The notes under the pieces were generated by a model. The model saw nothing but the letters and a program-made list of their open reading frames with translations. It made no database searches and was not told the DNA's origin. The position numbers and the translations under genes were made by a program. A stretch of 49,991 nucleotides of DNA. Source: Puniceicoccales bacterium (GTDB lineage: Bacteria; Verrucomicrobiota; Verrucomicrobiia; Opitutales; UBA953). Positions 32,428-41,600 of this stretch are shown here, piece by piece. Location: positions 1 to 49,991 of the forward strand of contig JAISZI010000037.1 in NCBI GenBank assembly GCA_031269335.1, in the 5' to 3' direction. The stretch's first letter is position 1. Every line of letters starts with the position of its first letter.

Positions 32428-32976
32428 TTAATTGAAAAACGCCGTGACGCGTTCGACGATTGCTTCCACGGGAGCGAGCCTGCCTTTGCCGACGGCTCCG
32501 CAGGCGAGGACACCGGTGTCGGGTTCGATGATGATGTCGCCGCGTTCGCGGAGGACGTCGAGGTTTGCGCGGGTGGCTGGGTGCGCGAGCATGTTGCTGT
32601 TCATAGCCGGGGCGAGCATGACGGGGGCGCGGGTGGCGAGGTAGATGTTCGTCAACAAGTTAGGTGCGAGACCGTGGGCGAAACAGGCGAGGGTGTTCGC
32701 CGTTGCCGGGGCAACGAGGAGCAGGTCGGCGGCGTCGGCGAGCGGGATATGGTTGGGAAGCCATTCGCGGGGTTCCTCCCACGGGTCGAGGGCGACGGGA
32801 TTGCGGGAAAGCGTTTGCAGGGTGAGCGGCGAAATGAAACGGGCGGCGGCGGGCGTCATCACAACGCGCACGCAGGCGTCGAGCTTGACGAGGCGCGAGG
32901 CGATATCCGCGGCTTTGTAAGCGGCGATGGAACCGGTGACGCCGAGCACGATAGTTTTTTTGCCAAGGAGAGACAT
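32428..32976 (-). CDS. coaC: Phosphopantothenoylcysteine decarboxylase (CoaC domain only)
   Basis: A 182-residue HFCD-family flavoprotein that decarboxylates 4'-phosphopantothenoylcysteine in coenzyme A synthesis. IVLGVTGSIAAYKAADI is the FMN-binding start, ADLLLVAPATANTLACFAHG carries the catalytic region, PAMNSNM is the substrate motif, and GVLACGAVGKGRLAP is the recognition clamp with its Cys. The protein stops before a CoaB synthetase domain, unlike the common CoaBC fusion, and no CoaB follows in the gene order. ATG 32976 was preferred to an in-frame TTG at 32985. It precedes queG by 20 bp. Confidence 0.87.
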   Translation of the reverse strand: MSLLGKKTIVLGVTGSIAAYKAADIASRLVKLDACVRVVMTPAAARFISPLTLQTLSRNPVALDPWEEPREWLPNHIPLADAADLLLVAPATANTLACFAHGLAPNLLTNIYLATRAPVMLAPAMNSNMLAHPATRANLDVLRERGDIIIEPDTGVLACGAVGKGRLAPVEAIVERVTAFFN

Positions 32977-33028
32977 GGTGCGCAAGGTAGGGAAAAAGAT
33001 GCTTGCGGGAAAGGTCTTGTTTTCGTGC

Positions 33029-33057
33029 TTGACCGGGAATGCGTTGTTCGGGAAAAC
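33029..33057 (+). promoter_or_regulatory. Possible promoter of the tRNA-Gly/tRNA-Gln pair
   Basis: TTGACC at 33029-33034 and GAAAAC at 33052-33057 are separated by 17 nt and end 16 nt before the tRNA-Gly 5' end. The -35 is good and the -10 weak. Confidence 0.35.
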
Positions 33058-33073
33058 CCTGCGCGTTCACGCT

Positions 33074-33147
33074 GCGGGTATCGTTCAGTGGTAGGACCCC
33101 ACTCTTCCAAAGTGGTGACACCAGTTCGAATCTGGTTACCCGCACCA
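33074..33147 (+). tRNA. tRNA-Gly (UCC)
   Basis: A 74-nt cloverleaf with encoded CCA. The acceptor GCGGGTA pairs with TACCCGC; the anticodon stem CCACT/AGTGG encloses loop CTTCCAA (anticodon UCC). The D-loop contains AGTGGTA and the T-arm CCAG-TTCGAAT-CTGG. It is six nt upstream of tRNA-Gln, probably one transcript. Confidence 0.97.
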
Positions 33148-33153
33148 ATTTAC

Positions 33154-33227
33154 TGACCGATGGTGTAATGGTAGCACAAGAGATTTTGGTTCTCTTTGTC
33201 CAGGTTCGACTCCTGGTCGGTCAGCCA
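33154..33227 (+). tRNA. tRNA-Gln (UUG)
   Basis: A 74-nt cloverleaf with encoded CCA. The acceptor TGACCGA pairs with TCGGTCA, with the G discriminator typical of tRNA-Gln. The anticodon stem AGAGA/TCTCT encloses loop TTTTGGT (anticodon UUG). T-arm: CCAGG-TTCGACT-CCTGG. It ends 18 bp before convergent hisC. Confidence 0.97.
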
Positions 33228-33245
33228 TTCTTCGTTATGACGTTA

Positions 33246-34352
33246 TTATTTGCGGGATAAAATGGCGCGAAGCTCCGCCAAAAAACGGGTGTTTTGCTCC
33301 GGCGTGCCGACTGTGACACGCAGGCTATCGGTCATGCCGTAGCCGGCGAGAGGGCGGATGATGACGCCTTTCCGTTGCAAGGTGTCGAAGACCTCGGTGG
33401 CAAAGTGCGTGTGGAAGACAATGAAGTTTGCCCGGCTTGGAATGTAGCTGAGCCGCAGGGCGGAGAACCCGAGTTCGAGCTGGCGCAAGCCGGAGGCGTT
33501 CACCTCGCGGGCGCGGCGCAAAAAGGCGTCGTCATCGAGCGCGGCGGCAGCGGCGACCTGCGCAACGAGGTTCACGTTAAAAGGCTGGCGGGTGCGGCGG
33601 ACAAGTGCGGTAACTTCTTCGGCTCCATAGAGATAACCGATGCGCAGTCCGGCGAGACCGTAAATTTTTGAAAAAGTGCGTGCGCCGACGATTTTCACGC
33701 CCGCAGCAATGAGCGGGCGGATGTCCACCGCATCGTCGAGATACTCGGCATATGCCTCGTCGAGGCAAAGAATGACGTGCGGCGGCAACGCAGTGGCGAA
33801 ATCAACGATGTCCGCCGGGGAGTTCACGGTGCCGGTGGGGTTATTCGGGCAGGCAAGGAAAACGAGTTTCGTCTGCGGCGTCACCGCTGCGAGCATGGCA
33901 CCAAGGTCGTGGGTGTGCGCAGGCATCGGCACTGCAACGGGCTTCGCGCCAAAGAGCAACGCCGCGAGCTTATAGACGATAAACGCTTCGGCACCAAAGA
34001 CTACCTCGTCTCCTGCCCGCAGAAAGGTTTGCGCGAGCAAGATCATTGCTTCGTTGGAACCGTTCGTGGGCACGAATTGAGCAGGCGAGAGACCGGCGCG
34101 CCGGGCGAGTTTCTCCCGCAAGAGCGTTGCCCCGCCGTCGGGGTAGAAGTTCACCCCGCCGAGTGCGTCGCGGGCGGCAGCGAGGGCGAGCGGCGACGGA
34201 CCGAGCGCGTTCTCATTCGACGCCATTTTGATAATGCCCGCCGAATCGATTCCGAACTCGCGGGCAACGGTTTCGATGGGCTTTCCGGGTTCGTAAACGG
34301 GCTGTGTGAGCACCGTTGCATTCGCTAATTCCGTGTAAGTCGCGCTTCCCAT
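33246..34352 (-). CDS. hisC: Histidinol-phosphate aminotransferase
   Basis: A 368-residue PLP-dependent fold-type I aminotransferase of histidine synthesis. IIKMASNENALGPSPLAL is the N-terminal HisC block, FLACPNNPTGTVNS the NPTG contact, LDEAYAEYL the Asp/Tyr pair, and RTFSKIYGLAGLRIGYLYG holds the PLP Lys. The C-terminal GVIIRPLAGYGMTDSLRVTVGT carries the carboxylate Arg. Some members of this family also act on aromatic amino acids. ATG 34352 fits the family. It is not in a his operon: tRNA genes lie downstream and a divergent deaminase gene upstream. Confidence 0.93.
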   Translation of the reverse strand: MGSATYTELANATVLTQPVYEPGKPIETVAREFGIDSAGIIKMASNENALGPSPLALAAARDALGGVNFYPDGGATLLREKLARRAGLSPAQFVPTNGSNEAMILLAQTFLRAGDEVVFGAEAFIVYKLAALLFGAKPVAVPMPAHTHDLGAMLAAVTPQTKLVFLACPNNPTGTVNSPADIVDFATALPPHVILCLDEAYAEYLDDAVDIRPLIAAGVKIVGARTFSKIYGLAGLRIGYLYGAEEVTALVRRTRQPFNVNLVAQVAAAAALDDDAFLRRAREVNASGLRQLELGFSALRLSYIPSRANFIVFHTHFATEVFDTLQRKGVIIRPLAGYGMTDSLRVTVGTPEQNTRFLAELRAILSRK

Positions 34353-34435
34353 GCCACGCAGGATGTATAGCGTAGATGGGGCGGAAAGTTTTTTCTTTGC
34401 GCAGCCGCCTCTTTTTTTCCTTTTCTGCCTTCGCC

Positions 34436-34969
34436 ATGCCTGACTCTCCTTCTAATAACGATTCCGCGCTTCCCGCGCCCACGACAGTCGCGGGCGTATC
34501 GCACGGCATTGTCGGCGCGGTAAACGCCCTTGTGCAGGGTTGGGCGGCGCGTCCGACGTGGGACGAGTATTTCATGGCTGCCGCCGTGCTCATCAGCAGT
34601 CGTTCTGCGTGCGGACGCCTGCACGTAGGCTGCGTCGTCGTCTCGGCGGGACGCCACCCGCACCGCGTTATCGCCGCGGGCTACAACGGCTTTTTGCCCG
34701 GCGCGCCCCACGAATCCTGCATGCGAGACGGGCACGAACAAGCAACCGTGCACGCCGAACAAAATGCCATCGCCGACGCCGCGAAACGGGGCGTCTCCCT
34801 CGAAGGCGCAACCGTCTATGTGACCCATTTCCCCTGCATCAATTGCGCCAAAATCCTCGCCGCCGCAGGCGTCGGCGCAGTCAAATATCTCCACGACTAC
34901 CACAACGATCCGTTAGTTCCTGTCTTGCTCTCCCATGCAAACGTGCACATTTCTCAAATTCCCGTATAG
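34436..34969 (+). CDS. dCMP/cytidine deaminase family protein (ComEB-like)
   Basis: A 177-residue zinc-dependent deaminase. The catalytic HAEQNAIADA supplies the zinc His and general-acid Glu, and PCINCAKILAAAG supplies two zinc Cys. GYNGFLPGAPHESCMRDGHEQATVHAEQNA has the typical dCMP deaminase spacing. The likely reaction is dCMP to dUMP for thymidylate supply. ATG 34436 was chosen; an earlier in-frame ATG at 34376 adds an Arg/Phe-rich stretch without family support. The YqgE-family gene starts 21 bp later on the same strand, so the two form a probable operon. Divergent from hisC. Confidence 0.85.
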   Translation: MPDSPSNNDSALPAPTTVAGVSHGIVGAVNALVQGWAARPTWDEYFMAAAVLISSRSACGRLHVGCVVVSAGRHPHRVIAAGYNGFLPGAPHESCMRDGHEQATVHAEQNAIADAAKRGVSLEGATVYVTHFPCINCAKILAAAGVGAVKYLHDYHNDPLVPVLLSHANVHISQIPV

Positions 34970-34990
34970 AACAACACACCAACGCTTCCT

Positions 34991-35542
34991 ATGAAACCAA
35001 CTCTCGCTGAACTCGCAGGTAAATTGCTCGTCTCTCATCCGGCGCTGCGACACGATGCGTTCCGGCGGACGGTGATTTTTCTTTCCGCCCAGTCGCAAGG
35101 CGGTCCAACCGGTATCGTCCTGAACCGCCCGACCGGAAAAACGCTCGGCAGCTACGCCCCGGCTTTCTCAGACGGACCGCTCAACACGATTCCCCTTTAC
35201 ACCGGCGGTCCGGTAAGCCCCGGCACCTTACTCTTCTGCGCATGGGGACGTCTCCCAAACGGGGGTTTCCAAATAAAAATCGGCCTAAGCAAAGAACAAT
35301 CCCTCCATCTGCTCTCCGAAAATAATACAACGATGCAACTGCGCTGCTTCCGGGGACACGCAAGCTGGTCGCCGGGGCAATTAGAAAACGAATTACAAAA
35401 TAACGCTTGGGTCGTCACACGCATGGACTCCAACCTTTTGCTAACAACCGAAGGCGATAATCTCTGGAATGAACTCCTCGCCCAACATCACCCCTTCCTC
35501 CGCCTCCTCGCCAGCGCACCAAGCGAGATATGGAAAAATTAA
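34991..35542 (+). CDS. YqgE/AlgH family protein
   Basis: A 183-residue conserved protein of the UPF0301 (YqgE/AlgH) family, whose biochemical role is unsettled. The family hallmarks are visible: LAGKLLVSHPALRHDAFRRTVIFL, GPTGIVLNRPTG, YTGGPVSPGTLLF and RCFRGHASWSPGQLENEL near the end. Length is normal for the family. It follows the deaminase gene by 21 bp and is the last plus-strand gene before the giant surface protein, which is convergent to it. Confidence 0.92.
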   Translation: MKPTLAELAGKLLVSHPALRHDAFRRTVIFLSAQSQGGPTGIVLNRPTGKTLGSYAPAFSDGPLNTIPLYTGGPVSPGTLLFCAWGRLPNGGFQIKIGLSKEQSLHLLSENNTTMQLRCFRGHASWSPGQLENELQNNAWVVTRMDSNLLLTTEGDNLWNELLAQHHPFLRLLASAPSEIWKN

Positions 35543-35552
35543 CCCCGCCCCG

Positions 35553-35587
35553 TAAAAAATAGAGTGCGGGATTTTACTCCCGCACTC
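35553..35587 (-). terminator. Intrinsic terminator of the giant PEP-CTERM gene
   Basis: GAGTGCGGGA-TTTTAC-TCCCGCACTC is a perfect 10-bp stem at 35562-35587. On the minus strand it is followed by CTATTTTTTACGG (six T). It lies 31 bp beyond the giant gene's stop and may serve yqgE from the other side. Its arm shares GTGCGGGATT with the dispersed repeat. Confidence 0.85.
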
Positions 35588-35618
35588 CAGAGGTGCCGTT
35601 TCGCTGTTTCGTTGCCGC

Positions 35619-38600
35619 TTACACAAGCGGCACTTCGCCCTGCCCCGATGCGACAACAGGGGCAGGCGGCGGTGTTTGTTTCTTTTTTCTACGACGGTGC
35701 ACCAGCGCAAATGCGACAATAAACACGCCGGAAAAGAGGCCATAGGTGCCAGGTTCGGGAATGTTGGTGTAGCCGGTTTGCTCCAAGATCAGGCGTCCGT
35801 CGGTGGTAAATGACAAACTGAAACGGCTGTTCAATATCTCAAGTACGTCTTTTCCGAATATTTCCTCGGCAAGAGCGTCCACATTTACGCCAGCGGCCAA
35901 AGCCATTGCGCCAGTGTCCAACCCGTCCATAAGCGTGAAGTGTCCTGGAAAGGTAAGCCCGTTGTCCTGCGAGGGCTGTGGGATGTAGCCAAAAGCGTCA
36001 ACGCGCAGGGTGGTGCCAGCGTTCAACACGACAGAGCCGCCGTTACCGGTGACTGTTAACTTCGGGTTAGGCGCGCCGAAGCTGTCAATGTCGGAAGTGT
36101 CGAGACGAAACACAAGCGTGATATTGTCAGAGGTCAGTTCACCGAATTTCAGCTCGGTGGAAGCGTCTATTGTAAATTGCCCCGGATTCACGACGAGCGT
36201 GGTGTTATTTTCCATGACAAAACTTTGCGTATGAACTTTTCCACCGCCGCCGACATACAGCACAGAGCCACCTTTTACCCTGAATGCTCCAGCACCGTTT
36301 CCATAGCTTTGTCCGGCGGGAGTATTCAGGTGGAAAATGCTGCCGCCGGCGACCGTGGTTGTTCCGGCAAAGTTGTTGGCGTTTCCAGCATAATAGAAGG
36401 GCATTCCACTGTTTATTTTCAGGGTGCCGGTGCCGGTGATCGCGCCGCTTGCGTATTGATAGTCGCCATTATACGCAAATTCGACAGTGCCGCCGGTTTC
36501 GATGTTCATACTGCCTGTGTAACGGGCGTGGTAATAGGTGGCTTGCCACGAAGTGCCGCCGTCAAAAGTTTCCGTTACCGTGCCGAGTGGTCCGGCTATT
36601 TGCAAGGTGCCCGAACTCGCGTGGAGATTGCCCTGGAAGGGATTTTCTCTTTGATAGTAGGAACCAAAAACCGGGTTGGAATTTGTGAAGCCACGTCCGG
36701 CGATTATGAGCGTGCCGGTAGAAGCGTTGGAGAGCGTTCCGTATTTACCAGAAGCGCCAGGTTTTATTTTGCCAGAGAGCGTTTGCACGTCGGTTCCGGT
36801 GTATTGGAAAACGCCATTTTCACCGAGGATAATATCCTTTGTGTAATTGTTGTTTTCGCCCATTGACCCCGCCGACACCACGCGCCCGCTGAGTATTTCC
36901 AAATTCGCCTTGAAGGATGCGCCGCCGACGTAGGAAATAATGGTTGTGTTTGCTAGCGGAGAGGGCGCAGTGCCCGGATTCGCAGCATGATTTACCACCA
37001 ATTTTATGTTCTCCGCGAGTGCTCCGAGGAGACCGAAGTTGCCGGCGCCAGACAGCGTTAATTGCGTGCCACCAAAAACGTTGATTGTTTTGCCATTCGC
37101 TCCCAGCCAGACAACGGCACCGCCGGTGGTACTGCTTGTGAGCGTGCGGTTTCCAGAAAGAGTGACATTGCCGGAAAAAGTGAGATCTTGGTCGCCGACA
37201 AAAGTGACGTCACCGGTGATCGTGTAATCATTGGACACCGTAACAGCACCCGCACTTGTCGCACCGAGCGAGCCTCCCGCGTGGGTGAGTGTGCCGCCAC
37301 CGAATGCATTATTGTTTCCAACAAGCACAGTGCCGCTTTCGAGTGTAAAACCGCCGGTGAACGTATTTGTCCCGTTTAATATCACCTTCCCCGTTCCATT
37401 GCCCTGCACTTTTACGCCGGCGTTTATACCGCTTATTTGACCGTTGAAAATCAAATCGCCGGAACCATTCATTCCTATAAAAATGGTCTCGCTGGTTGAC
37501 TTGCCTTGCGCTGTGTCGTAACGCGCCACGATGGGACTGTTTATAGTGACATTCATCGCGCTGTTTTGGAGAATACTCGTCTGAGTATTGTCGCCATAAA
37601 AACCGGAGTCCAAAGACAGGGTTCCGCCGTTCAAAGAAAAGGAGTCCGAAGACGCGCCGTTCTTAAACTCGAGGGTGCCCAGTGTTTTCCCGCCGGAGAG
37701 GTTGATTATTTTACCGCCGAGTGTCGCTTTGGCACCGTCAAACACTGCCATTGCCGTAGCAGAATCAGGATAAGAGGAATGCCCTCCGGAAACGTCTTCC
37801 CAGTTGTTTTTTCCCGTCCATATTTGCGAGTCTGCCGCGTCCGCTCCCGTCCATGTGAAAACGGTGTCGAAGGGCATCAAGACTAATTGTGCGCCGTTCG
37901 GATCGGAGTTCAGGCGGACAACGCCAATCGTCGATGCGGAGGCTCCCAGTTTTACATTGGTTACAATTGCGCCGATGCCCATCCCTGGCGTTAAAATGCG
38001 CGTCGGTCCCAAGCCTGTTGTTGTATCGCCGTTCCAATTGAGGAAATGCAGGATACTTGTGTCCGCGACGTTGATGCTGCCGTTAATTGTAAATGTAAGC
38101 GGGTTTGTCGCCGTCCATGCAGAACCGGAAATATCCATGTCGATCGTGGCGAGAACATTGCTGCCTTCGACGCGGATATTGTTCACGGTTTGCGTGGTTT
38201 TATTTAAGTTGAGCGCGGGACCGGAGGCAGTGACTGTGCCGTTGGCGAAAACAAGATTGCCGACATCCGCCAGCAAATTGCTTTTTTCCAACACAACGCC
38301 CGTGCCGCCGTTTGCTTTGCTTTTAACAGTGAGCGTTTCCGCTTTTATTTTCACACCAAGGTTGAAGTTTGTGGCGTGGATATTTTGCGCATCGAGGACG
38401 CCTTCTTGTCCGGCGGTGTCGGCACTTACCAACGAACCGCCGGAGCCGAGGACGGTCGTCACATTCGTGCCAGAAATTTTCAGCGAGCCGCCATCGTTAA
38501 GCGTGTAACGATTCGCGCCGCTGGATTCGAGCGTGACCGTAGCATTGGCAGTGGTAGCCTTTATTTCAAAGGTCCCTGCCGTGCCGGTGCCGGTAGCGGT

Positions 38601-41600
38601 TTGGGTGATGCGTGCGCCCGTCCCAAATGCGACGTCCGCGCTGGCAGTGGTGTTGTTTATACTGACTGCGTTTCCTGAGACTTCGGTGCGCACCGTGCCA
38701 GCCTGTGCAATGATGTTCTGCGAGATCTGATTGTTTGTGTTTGTAAGTTCCAGTGTTCCCGTGCCGAGTTTGACTATTTGCGCACGATTGCCGGTGTTTT
38801 CTCTTACTCGCGATTCCACGCGCAGAGTGGCACCCGAGGAAACATCAAAGCTTATCTGCGGTGCTGCCGGAAGATCCACATAAGAAGCGGTTAAAACCAG
38901 TCTGTCCGCTTTGTTTTCCACCGCTTCGGATTTCCCAAAAGAGAGGTAATTTCCGGTGAGCGCAAGATTGTTGGAAAGCGTGTGTGATGTCGTGCTTGAG
39001 TCGCTACTATAGACACGTAATTTACTCGAGCTATTCAAAGTCAACGTGCCGCGACCGACTGGACCACTGATGATACTGCCGGAATTACCCACAGAACTCG
39101 CGCCAATTTCCAAGATGCCAGTGGATGTCAGCCCTCCGCTAAACGTGTTGCCAGAACCCAGTATCCGCAACGCGGTGCTATAAAAATAGAGCTTGCCTGT
39201 ATCGTCTCCCGTAAGGACGAAATTCTTTCCAAAAACAAATGCTCCGTCGTAAAAATAACGGGATACATTTGCCCCTATTGTGCTGTTTCCGAGGGAATCT
39301 TCAAAAGTAATGGTCCCCGAAGTATGCTGTGTTCCGGTGGTATCCCAAATCACGCGGTTCTGCAATTTCACCCCACCCGCCGGAGTAGCAACTAATTCGG
39401 CGGAAGATGCGTCGCTGCTATTGGCCCTCATATACAGATTGCCCAAGCCCAGAGCGTTATCCGCGTCCATGCGGACAGAGCCTTCGTTCCATGAAAAATC
39501 ACCGGTGAAAGTGTTGCTGGAAGTGAGGTGCAATTCGCCGCCGCCCGTTTTCTTTATACCACCGGGAGTTCCGGCGATGGCGTTGGAAATAACGCCGTCA
39601 AGTTTGAGCACGGGTCTTGTTTCACTGCTCGCAGTCCAGACAGTGTTAATGGTATGGGTTCCCGCGCCAAGTTTGCCGTCTCCTTCCAAGGTTAAATTGT
39701 CGAATGCGGAATTAGATTGAGATTGCGAGTATCTTCCAATGGTAAGATTCGCGTTGAGCGTGTAACCTCCGTCAAGACGAATGGTCCGCCCAGTGCCGGA
39801 AGGGTTGTCCGTGGCAAAAGAATATACTTTATCCAAGTTCGGATTTGCCGCCGTGCTGTTTGTTCCGCCGATATAGAAATGCCCGCTTCCTGTAAGACGA
39901 TAATCGCTCGCGCCGCCCAGAATTGCAAGCGCGATGTTGTCTTCCCAAATCAAATTGCCGGTCCATGCAGCGTTGTTTCCCTTCATTACTAAGTTGGCAC
40001 TGCTATAACGGTCGTTGTTTCCATTCCCTTTGAGTATCAAGTTTCCGTTTCCGGATATGGAATTAGCCAAAACCAATTCAACCCCGCTCCCGTGGATTCC
40101 CTGCGTTTGTAATTCCAACGATGAAACTAAGTTCCAATTGGTCGTCATCGTTACATTGGATTTGGAATGCACTAACAACGCACCGTGCCCGCCGATAGAA
40201 AGCCCGTGGGTTCCGTTAAAACTCAGCGTCCACGAACCTCCTATGGTATAAGAAGACGCACTCGATTGGAGGCTTAATTTTCCAATGGTATAATTGCCGT
40301 TCACATCAATGGTTTTGCCCTGAAGCGAACCGTCTAAACCGCCAATCGTAGCTATGGCACCCCCATTGTTCGGGACGCTTCCTTTTGACCAGTTTGAGGC
40401 GGTGCCCCACAGAGTCCCCGATCCTTTCCATTCATTGACAGTAACATTGGATGCGGGAAGCAGGTAATGGAAGCCATCGTATTCCACCAATTTCGCCCCT
40501 GCTTCGTAACCAGAAAAGGTGATATTAGCAAGGCGTTCACGATCATCGGGTATAGTAGAATTTAAATAATATAGGGTTTTAAAACGAATATAGGAGTGGT
40601 CGGTGTTAGCCCCCCAAGCGTCACCGTCGCCGTTTTGTATAAAGAGCTGGGCGGTCTTGCTCCACAAGTAAAACGCAGAAGTGAAGGTTATCCCGCCATC
40701 TGCTCCGGTGAGAATAGTACTGTCGCCGGTAAGGTGGAGAAAAGGGATCACGGTGGTGTCGCCCTGCCCGTGGGTAAGAGTGGTGTTCTGCTTTGTTCCA
40801 TTTAAGTCTAATGTTCCGCCCGCCAATTCTATATACCTACCGTCCTGGGGTGTCTTTCCTTGCACACCCAATTGATCATTATTTGTAAGCTTGAGCGTTC
40901 CCGCATACAAAGAAATTTTACTCTGAACTTGAAATTTCTCCACGCTTGTACCTATGGTCGTCGTGGTGTCCGGGCTTCCTTTTCGGGAAAAAGAATTGAC
41001 GGCTATTATACCGTTTTTGTTGTTTCCACTTTGCAAAGAGATGGTGTTATTTGACCGACCGTAAGTCTCGAGATTTATCTCGCCGCTTATTGCGGTTTGA
41101 TATATTTCCAGATTATGGTCAAACCGAAGGGTGCCACTGCCGGTGAGATTACCGCCTTGCAAATAAACGGTTCCGGTTGCGTTGCCGTCAACGACCCACA
41201 AGCTGCTGCCACTTGCAATATCCAGAGTGCCGCCCTTCAAATAGGTAGGCGCGTTGGCAGTCCACTGAATTCTTCCCTCCGTGATGCTGATATTGCCGGA
41301 CCCCAACGGGTTATACCCGTTCTCCAACGCGCCCAGCGTGATGCGGGACTGGGTGCTCGGAACCAATACATGTAAATAACTGCTTCCACTTTTTACCAGA
41401 CCGCCGGAAAACGTATTTCCCATGCCTTCAATTCTCATGCCATAGTTTCCCGTATCGAGGGTCAATTTCCCCGATCCCGTGAACTTCAAATCAGGTCCGA
41501 AAATGACGGACTGCCCACTGTATTCAGCCGACTTTGTAGGACCGACAGCGGTTATTTTTTTATCACCGGTGACTGCCACTTCGCCATTGTAATAGAAACC

